Positions 23,190 through 36,227 of a stretch of DNA of 64,000 bases are shown one piece after another. Each line of letters starts with the position of its first letter. The stretch's first letter is position 1. Position numbers and translations under genes: made by a program. The stretch is from Panonychus citri (Eukaryota > Arthropoda > Arachnida > Trombidiformes > Tetranychidae). The stretch spans positions 434,001-498,000 of the forward strand of contig NW_026515473.1 of NCBI RefSeq assembly GCF_014898815.1. The letters run 5' to 3'. Under the pieces are notes generated by a model. It was not told the origin of the DNA and ran no database searches. It worked only from the letters and a program-made list of their open reading frames with translations.

Positions 23190-23690
23190 TTACTAATAGA
23201 ATGTGGAACTCGATTTTGAGTTTATCATGTTCACTATATTCTGATGGTGAATAGAGAATCAGAGCAATATCATTATTATTGAGAGAGGAATTGGCTTTTC
23301 CTTTACCTTCCATATTGGTAATGTTAGAGACAACTTTCGATTCAATGAATTTGTTGTAGAGATTTTCTTGTAATGGTGGAAAACCACAACAAACGTTGAG
23401 TTTGATTTTCGAAGATAAATATTTCGAAAGTAAATTAAAGGTACGTCTAATCATACATTTTTATACAATCGAAATTAGTTCTTCCAATCTCTCTATACCC
23501 AGTTCATTATCTTTGTCTGAAGCTGCGGCATCATGGCCACGAAAAATTGGATTCTCGTATTTCTTTTTGAAGTTTTGAGCTGTTCCAAGAATATCTTGAT
23601 TGACGAAATGAACAAAGCTGAAAATCATATTCCAATAGATCGTTTTGAATCGGCGTACCCGTGCCGTGTCTTTTAAAGTTTAAAGCGTTG
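23190..23690 (-). pseudogene. RAD54-like helicase fragment, copy 1
   Basis: Minus-strand pieces read RRTFNLLSKYLSSKIKLNVC followed by PPLQENLYNKFIESK, which match the RRTxDILxKYLPxK and TPLQxxLYxxF region between SNF2 helicase lobes of RAD54. Upstream pieces around 23.6 kb correspond to the GTPIQND region but are degraded. It is cut at 23.69 kb by GR-C-derived sequence. RAD54 acts in homologous recombination; this fragment cannot. Confidence 0.75.
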
Positions 23691-23696
23691 AAGACA

Positions 23697-24835
23697 GTTG
23701 TTTATGTACAAACCAATGTTTCGATACGATAATCGGTCCAGAATTTCAAGTCTCTGTTGAGAATTAAATTTGATTCCGTTAATAGTGGTTATTGGAAGTT
23801 ACAATGAGCTATTGTTTACCTTTAGCACCAATCGAGTTTCTTGACAATAAGTAGTCGAAATATTATAAATTGTCAAATGCAATTCTCGTCCCTAGAAGTA
23901 AAAAATCAAGACATTATTTTAGAATCGATAAAGTATTCTGAGGGAATATCAAAAATGTACAGATAGTGGAATAGTACCAACACTTTGTGATACGAAGGAA
24001 AGAAAATAATTGAAATATGAAATGACAGCAAAAGTTAGAACACTAGTCCCTTTGAGCAAAAGGCTTATCCAAACATTTGAGAATTGATGCTGAGAACCAT
24101 AATAGATAATAACGATAACAACTAAACTTGTGTAAGAAAAAAAGATGAAAGTTGGTAAGCGAATTTGTTTATTGAATGAATCAAGCCAATTGTTGAACTT
24201 TTGTAACTCATGAAGAAAATGATACTGATTTTTGAAAGAATTTGATCTAATATGAGAACGAATAGAGAATGAAGATGATTGACAATAAGCGAATAGAACG
24301 GTAAGTAGAAAGTGAGTAAAGACCCACGTAGAACTTATAATGCTGAACTGTAATAGATAGAAAATGACGAAAATGTACATAAATTGAATGAAAAGAATCC
24401 CTGAATCAAAAGAGGCTGAATAAGCGATTGCAAAGTGAGTTATAGCGAGAAAACCGATGAAACCGTAAGAGAAAAGTCCAATTTTCATTATTCCAAATAT
24501 AAACCAAGTTCTGAAAAGATTTTCAAACTTTAGTTCCAGAGGGAAAACTTTTTTCGAACTTTTAATCCCTTGGACATATTCGGTGAGTATTTTGGTAAAT
24601 GAATCGTCGGTGAAATTGAATTAAGAACAACTAGAATGTAACACATGAATAGATGATTCTTAATTACAGTCGATTTTTTCACAATGAACTTTGATTCTTC
24701 CAACGATTTGAGTGCTCCAAGAGCAACAATCAAATCTTTCCGCTCATGTTTTTTGTAAAACTTGTTTAAAGAAATGAAGTTGATTAAGTTGATTGTTCCG
24801 ATTAGTATCTTATCTTGTATTCCTATTACAGACAT
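23697..24835 (-). pseudogene. Broken copy of receptor GR-C
   Basis: Starts with the same MSVIGIQDK N-terminus at 24835. A 169-bp segment corresponding to GR-C 8781-8949 is missing, and the join lies on the 7-bp word GAAATTG that flanks the segment in GR-C; the loss shifts the frame. Exon 4 and part of exon 3 are absent because the copy begins at 23697, where it meets the RAD54 remnant. The C-terminal half of exon 1 remains open. Confidence 0.9.
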
Positions 24836-25252
24836 TTTTATTATTTATGCCCCGATTTTCACTTTTCTGATTACTTGTGATTTATCAAGACTCGACTTTC
24901 ATTTCTCATTAATTAATCGTTAACTGTTGTCACTTTTATCTAGAAAAATTCATCATTAATGTCTTTAAAGATTTTTTCAATATTATTGATCTGTAACCTA
25001 TTAAGATGTAATTTTTTGATCAATAATAAATTAATGAATGATTGAAGGCCAATTAAAAGGATTTTCTATTAACTGAAACCCTGAATTACACATCCAATGT
25101 TGATAAAAGTTATCTGATTGTTGCGGATAATCAAAAAGTAATCTATTAATACTTAGATTGGTGATTAGTTGCTCTAAAATACTGACTTAGAATTTAGCTT
25201 TGATTGATCTTTTTCTGTCTAAAAATGTTCTATCATGTTCTTGTAATTTTAT

Positions 25253-25760
25253 CGAAATCAGCCGATTGGTTGATGATTCCAAAAAAGCATCGGCTAAATT
25301 TGTCAGTCAATGTGAAGGATTTTACACTCTTATTCCACACACTTTCGAAAATGACAAACCTTCTCTAATTCGAACCAGCAAAGAGGTCGAAAGAAAGAGA
25401 GAAATGCTCGATGCTCTCATGGAAATGGAAATTGCTTGTGAACTTATTACCTCTGTTAAGAGTGAGGATTCTACTGATGATCCAATTAAACAGCATTACC
25501 TCAAATTGGGAACTGATTTATCTGTTCTTGATACCAAAGAACCAGAGTACAAACTGATTGATGAATATTTGGTCAAAACTCACGCAGTTAAATTGAAGAT
25601 TAAGGAAGCATTCAAGGCTGATTTTATCACTGATCTTTCAAAGAGAAAGCACAGTGTTAAGGGTATCGGTAAAACGGCCTCAATGAATTCTAAAACTATT
25701 GATGAAGGTGTTATCGTTCTTTGTGGACCTGGAAAACCAACCAGTGTTAAAGATCGAAAC
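25253..25760 (+). pseudogene. PARP1 fragment: helical domain fused to ART tail
   Basis: Corresponds to PARP1 2427-2808 joined straight to 3198-3335, removing intron 2 and most of the catalytic domain including the LLWHG histidine; the join is at AAG/AAGG. The end is then fused to unrelated sequence before the LLYNEF glutamate. It stays open for over 200 codons (25200-25886) into the following remnant. The intron loss is by deletion and not retrotransposition, since exon sequence on both sides is also lost. Confidence 0.88.
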
Positions 25761-25798
25761 TCTTGTTCCTTTTCAATATTGTATTGTATTCAGAAATC

Positions 25799-27557
25799 AT
25801 GCCAATTGTTAAAAGTAAATTGTTTACCATTAAAGGAGACATTGATTCCAAGTAAAAGTGTAAACAAAGTTAATTCATCTTCTTGAAATGCAAATTGTGT
25901 TTCTTCCCGGATTAAATTAGATGTAACAACATCAACAATTAAAATTAAATGTGGCCGTTTTTCTATTAATAATGATAATAATTCTAAAAGTTTGACCAAT
26001 GGTAATGATCGTGGTAACGTTAATGTGATTAATTCATTTAAGTGTGTTCCAAGTTTATCGTTTCCATTTCGTTCATCTAATAATCAACAGTTGATTAAGA
26101 CTGTTGACCCATCAACTGATTATCGGTTAAAAGAGTTTAAAGCAAGTTCATCATCAATTACACCGACATCTCATCATCATCCCATCATCTTCATCATCTT
26201 CATTATCTTCATTGAACTTGGAAATTATTTCATCGCCAAATGAGAATCGAAAAGTTAATTTAAATTCATCTTCGACCGGTGAATTGTTTGTCCAACTTCT
26301 TGAGCTTCTCAGACGAGATCCGGATCCTTATTCAGACACTGGGAATGGAAAAACCAGAAACAGAAATGATTAGATGATGATAAGTAATCAGGAAAATGGT
26401 GAGGATGACAATGATCGTATGGATTATAGAGAAGATGAGAAAGAGATGAAAAATGAAAAGATGATGACGAAGGAAGATGATAAACATGAAAAATTGATTT
26501 TTGTAAAGGAAGAGGAGGAGGTTGGAGGTTAAAGAGGAGTTATTATAGAGGAAGATGCTGATGATGATGAAGAGGAGGTAAAAAGCTTCTTCCGCGTCAA
26601 CTTTTGGTACTTCAAATATAATGGATGAATGTCCATCCAGTGATTCATTTGACCTTGACTGTGGTGATAAATTAAAAGCAACAAATTACTCAATGGTACC
26701 TTTTATTGCATAAATAGCATCGTCATTTAGCTTAACCACTACTCGAGCATGGCTGCATCAACAACCTTAGCCGTTGCTTCAGGTTTACTTTCAAAATCTC
26801 AAAAATTACAAATCATTCATCTTCATCCTCTCCTTCTTCATCAATCACAATCACTAGCACACCCGGTATCAATGATACCCACCAGAATAATCTGACTAAC
26901 GGATCATCACATCAACTATATCCCATCATTTAAATCATCATCATCAACAACATCAACATCATTCCCATGAAATACTTTATAAAAACCTTCGTCCAATCCT
27001 GATTCCCATTCCAATATATCAACAATACTACTGAAAAGAGGTCGAGTTCGTCCACCACGTTACCTCGGTGACATCCCAATAAACGGTTCATGATCTTCAC
27101 CACTCACCTAAAATTAAACTCTTTAGAACCATTTCGAACTTACAAAGTTCGAAATATTTTGCCTTTGGTAACCACAAGTGACCTGATCCTCCAACATTCA
27201 GGGAATAACAATAAAGTAAACAATCAACTTAACGGTGGAATAAATAATCATAATCATCTAATCTTGGATTAAGTTTGAAACGGAAAATCTGTTTAAGAAA
27301 TGAATTTATAGGGCTGGTGACCGGTCAACTAAAGGTCGCAAGCCGAAAATTCCACAATAAAATTATTATTCAAATAATAATGGTAAAAACGTTTGCCCCT
27401 ACTGTCCACAAGTCTATTATTCAAATCATGCCATGAATGACCACATCAACAACGTTCACATAGGAAACTCACGGAGATATGCATGTGAACTTTGCTCCAC
27501 GAAGTTCAGTTTGACCAAACACTCACGAAATTCACATAACCTGATAAATTAACTGAA
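25799..27557 (+). pseudogene. Degenerate AT-hook / C2H2 zinc-finger gene, copy 2
   Basis: Begins with a possible ATG (MPIVKSKLFTIKGD) and continues through the same Ser/Asn-rich, acidic and AT-hook-like pieces as the copy at 9.8-11.3 kb, with many stops. At 27370-27557 it extends to two C2H2-like fingers, VCPYCPQVYYSN...HINNVH and YACELCSTKFSLTKHSRNSH. The parent was probably a nuclear DNA-binding protein. Confidence 0.6.
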
Positions 27558-27672
27558 CAATCAACCACTAATAACTTAATCGATTCCAGGCAACTACAAT
27601 TATCTTTAACAAACATGTAAACAATTAATGTAAGGAGTATGGTTGCCAAATTTTAGTCCATTGCTCACTTGG

Positions 27673-28111
27673 TTACCTAATATAATTCGTGTACATGATT
27701 AGGTATAATCCAATACACTCCATAAAGAACCAGAACAATCAAAGAGAAACGGATATCATATTAAAAAATTGTAACTTTTCGATTGATTAAATTAAACTAT
27801 ACTCACAATTAAGGAGAAATGGTTACATATTAAGACATTTTCATTGAAATATAAACCAAAGTTTCGATATGATAATCTATCCAACATTTTGAGTCTCTAA
27901 AGTAAGAAAAACCGTTAATTAGAAACTCGCAACAGACTGCATCTCTTTACCTTTAACATCTAGTGAACATCATGTGTACTACATTATTTAGATAAACTGT
28001 AAATCATTAAGCGCCTTTTTGTCCCTGTAAATATGAATAAAGACTAAAATTGTTTATAAAAGTTCTCAAGAACCTACTTTTCGAGAGATAAATGAGACAT
28101 AATAACAGAAT
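27673..28111 (-). pseudogene. Gustatory receptor pseudogene, C-terminal part, split by the 9.4-kb element
   Basis: Contains the three small tail exons typical of the family (MECIGLYLIMYTN at 27.7 kb, the RLSYRNFG exon at 27.8-27.9 kb, the exon-2 piece at 27.95-28.03 kb) and the end of exon 1. Closest to GR-A. The acceptor of the last exon reads GG where its paralogues have AG, so it was probably dead already. It ends at 28111, where the mobile element starts, and resumes at 37540. Confidence 0.85.
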
Positions 28112-28366
28112 AGTAGTTAAAAAATGGAGGCTCTGGCACAGAAAGAGAAGAAAGATAAGAAAGAGAAAAAGAAAAAGAATGATAACATGGTGTAAAAGAA
28201 AAATAGAGTAATTAGCTAAAAGGTTAATTACTCTGTTGAAATTATAAAAAAGATCTAATTTCTAGATTATTTATTAGGGTTTTTACGATAACCATAAACT
28301 TATCATCCTCATCACTCTTTCTATTTCTCTTTCTTCTTATTTCCTTTCTCTCCTTTCTCCCTCGGG

Positions 28367-28410
28367 TATATAAGAAAAATTGAAGAGAAAGGAGAATCAT
28401 CATTCAGCTC
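28367..28410 (+). promoter_or_regulatory. TATA box and initiator near the left end of the 9.4-kb element
   Basis: TATATAAG at 28367-28374, followed about 30 bp later by TTCAGCTC, an arthropod initiator-like TCAG. Located about 255 bp inside the left terminus and directed inward. Confidence 0.55.
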
Positions 28411-28466
28411 ATAACTAACCCTTCAAGAGGACGGAATAGTCTCAGTGTTGAGACTTACCTTCTCGC

Positions 28467-30039
<1,573 letters not shown>

Positions 30040-30865
30040 ATTTTAAATGTGTTAAAGAACCCTGGCTTCGATTAATCCACAAAGTTCTTTTATAAGAATT
30101 GTTCTCACACTTGAAGATTTTATTCAAATCTTTCCTGACTTTAAACTACGTAAAGATAATTATACTGTTCCTGTTAAATCATTCAATCCACTGAAAAAGA
30201 TCACATTGGAGCGTTAAATCTTTATCTAAAACTTCAGTGAAACCATCAAGATATTGGAACAATTATGAAAGTGAAATTGAAGCATCTTTCTTTAATCAAA
30301 TTGCTGAACTATCTTGTTAAGCTGGCTCTTTTTAATTACAACCAGAAATAATAACTTCATAATTTATTCTACTCCTGTCTCATCGTCAATTAATATTCGT
30401 TATATAGTTCTTTCTGGTGTTTTTCGAGAATTCAACCTTATAAAAATCTATAACTCTGATCCAAGAGACCTTCTACCTCCAGGTAGTTATTCTTCTGAAT
30501 CATCATCATCAAGCTAACTTGAACAGTTATCACCTTGTTCATCAATTTCATCAATATCATAAAACTTTTCAACTTGTAGTACAACAACTGTAGAGTCAAC
30601 ATATTCATTACTAAACTCTGAAAGTGAATGTAAAAGTGAACCGGAATTGATTCCTATACGTTGGACTGAAGCTGATTTTCAAGGTTACAGAGAAGCATTA
30701 TCTGAATCTACTGCATCTGGAAGATCATCAACTACATTATTACTTTGGTCTTACCACCCTCCTCGTGAAACCTCTCCTGTTACATCGACAATTTCCAGTT
30801 GGTCTGAACCAAATTCATCAATCACCAATTCATCTAATCCATCACCTGCACCAACATCTGATTGA
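30040..30865 (+). pseudogene. Degenerate unknown gene of the 9.4-kb element
   Basis: Plus-strand pieces that look coding but are interrupted by stops: FIRIVLTLEDFIQIFPDFKL near 30.1 kb, then a Ser-rich part with IPIRWTEADFQGYREAL near 30.65 kb, ending in a Ser/Pro/Thr-rich tail. I do not recognise the family. Confidence 0.4.
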
Positions 30866-31606
30866 GGTATGTCTTTCGAAAGTTCGAAAATTTTGACCAT
30901 AAGGCAGGATGTAACTGGAATCCAACTGGAATTACGAAAACGTCATAAAACTGCTATTGATTCACAGTTGTATCGCAAAACCCAATCGAGGCCAAAAAAC
31001 TAACAGTGGTTTCACAAGGCAGAGAAGTTAATATCTATTCGGTAGAATCCATAAACGAAGAACACAACTGTCAATGCTCAATCAGATGCGAAGAATGTAA
31101 AATTTGCACGGAAACAATAAGTTGTGACTGCTATGATTATGCAATCAAAAATAATCTATGCAAACACACGCATTATATCGCATTAAAGTACGGCAGAGAA
31201 GAAGTAAATGATGGCAACAATGAAAATGATTCAAACTTGCAAATCAGCATGAATAATGAATTGCAAGAGATCAAAAATTGATTTTTGAGCCAGAACTCCA
31301 TTAAAGAAAAACAGTATGTAGAAACCCCCACTTAAAACCCCAACTTAACTTTTTTTTCTATTATAAGGATCTATGCAAATTAAAAGAACAATTAATTCAT
31401 CAAGTGACTGGAATAATCAACTCATGTAACAATAAAGAACAGCTTCTATCGATCAAACGGTTCATAGCTCCTATGAGTCCAACAATAGCATCTATCAAAA
31501 GAGAAACAAACCAAGAGCTCGAGAAAAGTACGCACTCTGAAAATCGAAAAGAAAAATATCATCCCAAAGAAGATTTTGGTCAAAAAAGGCTAAAAGATCT
31601 ACCATG
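30866..31606 (+). pseudogene. SWIM zinc-finger protein remnant
   Basis: Contains CDCYDYAIKNNLCKHTHYI, the CxC-x(n)-CxH signature of SWIM fingers, preceded by CSIRCEECKICTETI. The same combination is found at the C-termini of MULE-type transposases and related arthropod proteins. A stop near 31001 lies just upstream, another follows at 31281, and a later piece after an acceptor-like TTATAAG at 31368 (DLCKLKEQLIHQVTGI to 31606) probably belongs to the same gene. The transposase catalytic core is absent. Confidence 0.6.
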
Positions 31607-31764
31607 AAGCGACAATTCAGACTCGTCGAATTAAGTCTTGTATAAACTTCGATGAGTTTTTAGATAGGAATTTGTCAAATGATCAAATTTAAAATTCTAT
31701 TTATCGTAATTGTGTTTTTTTATGGAAAATTTTAATGAAAATTTTATAACAAAATGATTTGAAT

Positions 31765-33123
31765 TTATTTTTTTGATTTCTTTCGGCCAAGAGGCTTTCC
31801 TTTAGCTTTTTGGTATGGTGGATTACCAGGACAGTTGTCAATGCAATCAGAGTCACAGACATGACCCGGAGCTCCTGCTGCAGTGCAAACGTCTCTCTCA
31901 TGTATGTCTGCTACTTCTTTGCTGGAGTAGAGTCCGTGGCAAAATCGACAGGAAGTGTTAGGATTCGCGCCTCGTTTTTTCCTGCGCTCCTTATCCATCT
32001 CTTTTGGAGCAGTGTCAGCCCAATAGTATTTTTCTTTATCTGTCGGAGCATTAATTGGACCCTAGAAAGAAAAATAGGGGTTTAATATGGGGGTTTAATA
32101 TGGGGGTTTAATATGGGGGTTTAATATGAATGAATTTTACTTACCAACTCTTCTGGTTCCAAATCGGGACAATCCAAATCCTCATCAAAATAAACAAGGT
32201 CGGCGTGCTCAACCAGATTACCCATAACACGACCTCGAGTAAGATGGTTGCAAGGCCCACGACGTTTAATTTTCAGCACTGGATACCAACCAGATTTAGC
32301 ATTTGCAAGTAAAGGAATTGTCTGATAACATAAAAAATTGTAAGAAATTCGGTAAATATTTTATCTTATACATATTGAAAACTACTTACGGAAGATGTTG
32401 AAGGTTCCGGCTCAATCTCTTCTGGTTCTTCTTCAGCTGACATTTCCATTGGCTCACCAGTATCTTGAGAATTTAAAGCTGGTAACTGTTCACTCAGAAC
32501 TACCTGTTGAACTGATTGGTCGATTCCTGTTGATTGTCCAGATTCAGCTGATTGTTCAGCGGATTGACAAGTGTCAGCTGATTGACCATGATTATCTGTT
32601 TGTTGTAGTTGATCAGGTGGTTGATCAGAAGTACATATATCAAGAATCGCTAAGGTCGTTGCGGACGGAAACTAAAAAAATGGGGGTTTAATGTGGGGGT
32701 TTCTCAAAATAAAAAGTAACAAACTTACCAATCGTCTAGTTAAGCTAGTTTTGCCTCTCGCTATCAAATATTCAACAAACTAAATTAATAGAATAAATAA
32801 ATAGAATAAAACAATAAATCAATAAATAGAATAAATAAATAAATCAATATGAAAGAAAGAAATAAGAAAATGACAAAAAAATCAGCCGAAGCAATAGCTT
32901 TGTAGCTATTGTTATAGTGAGACTATAGAAAAAAAAGAAAAACTCACATGGTTATTTGTATCCATTGTTGTGGTGATTGTTGATGATGAATGTTGCTGGT
33001 TTGTTAATCCTGATGATCTTTGGTGGTTAGCCTGTAAAATTTGATAAAAAAACAAGTAAAAAAACATTAATTAATTAGTAATTAATTGAAAACAAAAGAG
33101 AAAAATTCAAAACAACTAACCAT
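31765..33123 (-). CDS. Intact six-exon unknown gene of the 9.4-kb element, Cys-rich tail
   Basis: Exons in transcript order: ATG at 33123-33121, 33031-32948, 32779-32729, 32671-32390, 32321-32145, 32061-31765, giving 297 residues. All five introns are phase 0 with GT donors (GTTAGT, GTGAGT, GTAAGT three times) and AG acceptors, and no stop interrupts the product. The N-terminal third is Ser/Gln/Thr-rich, the middle is acidic (MEMSAEEEPEEIEPEPS), then comes GWYPVLKIKRRGPCNHLTRG. The last exon has a Cys/His cluster (SCRFCHGLYSS, HERDVC, VCDSDCIDNC) and a basic end, suggesting a zinc-binding nuclear protein. No family recognised. Consistent splicing and a clean frame argue for recent function. 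Confidence 0.65.
32077..32127 (+). repeat. G-rich tandem repeat inside an intron
   Basis: Four runs of four to five G, each followed by TTTAATAT (13-nt unit). Lies in the last intron of the minus-strand gene, and the same GGGGGTTTAATGTGGGGG word recurs in another intron near 32.68 kb. Four runs within 43 bp could form a G-quadruplex on the plus strand. Confidence 0.8.
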
Positions 33124-33350
33124 TTTAGAATAGAATTTGAAACTGATGTTCTACACGCATGCGCGTCAACATGCGTATCTAAATGATTCTTTTGTTTTTA
33201 ACTTCATTTCTATATAAGAAGAAACATTCCGTTGCTTTGTTCAGTCTCAAAGTTCTCTTCAAACTCTAAACTTGTGAAACAAATACTCTTGTGTTATAAA
33301 GTTTTTTTCCCAACTCTAATCATTCTTAACTATTATTTTCACCAGTGAAA
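33124..33350. promoter_or_regulatory. Divergent promoter between two element genes
   Basis: On the plus side TATATAAG at 33211-33218 and TCAGTC at 33241-33246 (30 bp apart) precede the ATG at 33351. Near the minus-strand start lies the GC-rich palindromic word CACGCATGCGCGT (about 33156-33168), which resembles an NRF-1 type site. Confidence 0.55.
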
Positions 33351-34130
33351 ATGGCTTCATATAAATCTGGCAAACGTCAAGTCGACAATGATACATCAGG
33401 TTCAGACTCTGAAATGAAAGTTGAAAAACGTAAACGTGTTGACTTTAACGAACTTTTCTCCATCAAGTTATCACCTTTGTATAAATATCATTGTGCCCTA
33501 ACAAATGGAAAAGCGGAAAAAGATGATATTCTCTTTGTCAATATCCGTGATTGATATTCTGTTTATGGTGCTGGTAAAGGTTTGGTACTCGGTTATAAAG
33601 AGATTGTCCATATTGAACGAATCTCGACTACACGGAACCTCTACCAAAATTCAAAGCTACTGGTTTACTACTCACTGGTAAGCCAAAAATGGTAAATATG
33701 AATTCACTCCACAAAAGAGTGATAAAAAACCATTCTCAACCTCCCGATAACTATGGTTGCTGGACTTTATCGAATCATCCCATCAATTTGATTCATAATG
33801 GAAACAATAATCAAACTTGGTGAAGGTAAACCTGGCCAGATTGATGAATTTGTTAGAAAAGTCTAAAAGGCAGTGATGATCTACAGGACCTCGAGAATAA
33901 TAACGGAAACTTTACGAAACCCGATCTCCGTAAAATGTATTGGTCCGTAAGATCTACACTGGATTGATTGGTTTTAGCAATATTCCATCATTCAACAATC
34001 CTACTAAACTAAACTAAATCCTGCTAAACTTGGTGACATCTACATCTGAGTTAAAGTCGATGATGAAATGTAAGCTCGTATTGCTGAAGTCATCGACTAT
34101 GTCATCACCAAGGTTTTCATTTAATCAATT
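33351..34130 (+). pseudogene. Broken unknown gene behind a TATA promoter
   Basis: Starts MASYKSGKRQVDNDTSGSD with a basic, Ser-rich, nuclear-looking N-terminus and stays open to a TGA at 33552. Beyond that, pieces in several frames look coding (YSVYGAGKGLVLGYKEI, NGKYEFTPQKSDKKPFS, KIYTGLIGFSNIPSFNNP) and end with DYVITKVFI-stop near 34.12 kb. Several stops and frame slips make it a pseudogene. Family not recognised. Confidence 0.5.
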
Positions 34131-34428
34131 TCTTTGTAAGCTAACACATCACTTATTTATCAATTATTATTATAATCTTGATGATGTTACGCTCTAATCA
34201 TTTATTTTAATATTTTGCCTCAATTTATCTCTTTTTGTGATAAGCAACTGTATGTATTATCACAATCATTATAACATTTAAACTTATTTAATCAATAAAA
34301 TGCATTTTGGACAAAATTGGCACAAAAAAATAATTACATTCTAACCATTTATTTGGTTCATAATGATGATAATATGGGTATTCTTGCCATAGGAAACAAC
34401 TTTTTACCTTCGAAAACCATTAAATATA
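34131..34428. other. Spacer before the nested mariner
   Basis: AT-rich, contains an AATAAA near 34.29 kb that could end the preceding gene. Nothing else is seen. Confidence 0.35.
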
Positions 34429-35683
34429 TTAGTATGATCTGTTGATGATTAGCCTTAGTATGAAAACAAATTTTTTTTAATTATAAGTAAAGTATTCGCC
34501 TCGGGCATCAATACACTTTTGCCAACGAGTGGGCAATTCCTCGATTCCGTCCGCATACCATGATGGGTGCTTCGAATCAAAAAATCGCTCAACTGTGGCC
34601 TTCATCTCATTCAAGGTCGAAAATTTTTGGCCTCGAGTAAATCTTTTCAAGTTTGAGAACAAAAAGTAGTCGCTTGGGGCTAAGTCTGGAGAATACTGAG
34701 GATGCGTCAACGTAGTCCAACCCAATTCCTTTATTTTGTCCATAGTAAGCGCCGCCTTATGAGATCTTGTATTGTCTTGAAGGAACAATGGAATTCGCTT
34801 ATTTGAACGATGACGGGCACGAACCAGTGGGTCAATTTCGACGAGTTGTGATCGATAAACATCGCCGTTGACTGTTTCTCCATCATTAAGCCAAAAAATC
34901 TTTATGATGCTCTGGCCATCCCAATAAACACAGGCCATTGCCTTTTTGTCTCTGACTCGATGTTGGCCTTTGACTGACCTCTGACCGGTCACTGACCCAT
35001 TCCATTGACTCAGTTTGAGACAAAGGGTCATAGAGAGGTATCCAAGTTTCATCCATTGTGAAAAGATACTTCATAAATGGTCCTGGCTTAGCGTTATACT
35101 TACGCAACATCTCCGTTGAACACTTAACCCTTTCTTCCTTATTTGCATAGGATAAATTATGAGAACGGCAATGGTAGTTAGCTTTTTTAGGCCTCAATGG
35201 TCCTTAACAACCTTATGAATGGTACTATATCCAACCTTAAACTGTCCTGATAATTCAAGGCATGCAAGGAAGTTTTTCTATCACCTTTGATGGCCTTCAA
35301 TACAGAGTGTCCCAAAGACGGAATATCAATTTGGTGAGCGGCTCCGGATTTTGACCTATCACTCAAGTCTGTCCGTCCAAGTTTGAATTGTTGAAACCAC
35401 CATTTTATACTAATAGCACTAGGCGATCGACCACCATAAAGTTTGTCCATTTCCTCTTTACATTTCGCTATAGTTGAACCGTTTAAAAAATAATTTCTAA
35501 TCACCGCTCTCATTTCTTGGTCGGCCATCTTGACCTTTTTTGAATAACTTTTGAACTATAAATGACCTCAACCTAAAACTGGTATGGGTTATGTATTGGC
35601 ATATGGAGAAGAAGATACAACTACTTCCAACTATCCAAACCGTTGTTGCCTACCCGAGGCTAATCATCAACAGATCATACTAA
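34429..35683 (-). mobile_element. Near full-length mariner element nested in the 9.4-kb element
   Basis: 1,255 bp, flanked by TA (34427-34428 and 35684-35685), with terminal repeats of about 27 bp beginning TTAGTATGATCTGTTGATGA. Contains a degenerate transposase in minus orientation. Different terminal sequence from the mariner at 11.7 kb, so a separate family. Confidence 0.92.
34477..35528 (-). pseudogene. Mariner transposase with frameshifts
   Basis: Starts MADQEMRAVIRNYFLNG at 35528 with the HTH region (SAISIKWWFQQFKLGRTDLSD). A frame slip near 35190 and another near 35000 break it; the second part restarts as the RPKKANYHCRSH piece. The catalytic motifs remain: MDETW, LFLQDNTRSHKA and YSPDLAPSDYFLF. 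It ends at a stop at 34477. Inactive as it stands. Confidence 0.9.
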
Positions 35684-35917
35684 TACATAGAAAGCATTAA
35701 TAATAGGTCCAATACATGTTAAAGGCATTTTGATAAAATTTTTAGTTACATCAGCCGTCGATAGGGGTAACTAGGCTGTCCATAAACTTCAATTCAGGGG
35801 CTTGACAAACTTTTACCAATTTAGTATATTTCCCATATGATAGATGGCGCTATATGTCTATGGGAAGAATTTTAACTAATATAGATGCACTATTAATACA
35901 TAAATATATTAAATATA

Positions 35918-36225
35918 AAGGGTGTACGTTTTAAAACACTTAGAGGTCTGAATCCACACTAAATCTAATTGGACTTCATTTAATTATCAATAACAAATAA
36001 AATCAATTTTAGATAACAATTAGCATCAACACCATCTCTTATGCACTTTTTTGACTTCTTGTAAAAATCAAAATCGACTTAATTATTTTGAATTGCATTT
36101 CTAAGAGATGGTGCTGATGCTAATTGTTATCTAAAATTGATTTTATTCGTTATCGATAATTAAATGAAGTCCAATTAGATTTAGTGTGGATTCAGACCTC
36201 TAAGTGTTTTAAAACGTACACCCTT
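35918..36225. mobile_element. 308-bp MITE with ~130-bp inverted arms
   Basis: Flanked by TA. Ends are AAGGGTGTACGTTTTAAAAC and its complement; the arms match for roughly 130 bp, leaving a short centre. No coding capacity. Terminal sequence is related to the 137-bp MITE at 22857. Confidence 0.9.
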
Positions 36226-36227
36226 TA

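Larger units (their letters stand above)
20270..23690. repeat. Segmental duplication, copy 1 (receptor GR-D + RAD54 remnant)
   Basis: Collinear with 37820-41110: shared downstream flank, receptor gene, upstream flank and the RAD54 remnant. This copy additionally carries two small MITEs (22857-22993 and 23001-23187). The right end is joined directly to the second copy of the GR-C block at about 23697, giving a mosaic boundary inside both genes. Confidence 0.85.
23697..27320. repeat. Segmental duplication, copy 2 of the GR-C/PARP1/zinc-finger block
   Basis: Counterpart of 7868-11345. The receptor here is broken, whereas the PARP1 fragment is longer than in copy 1. Differences between the copies are mostly single bases plus discrete deletions, so the duplication is fairly recent. 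Confidence 0.85.

Noticed and set aside
30314..30517. Separate small gene with a Ser tail
   Set aside because: Better explained as a piece of a larger degenerate gene spanning 30.04-30.87 kb.
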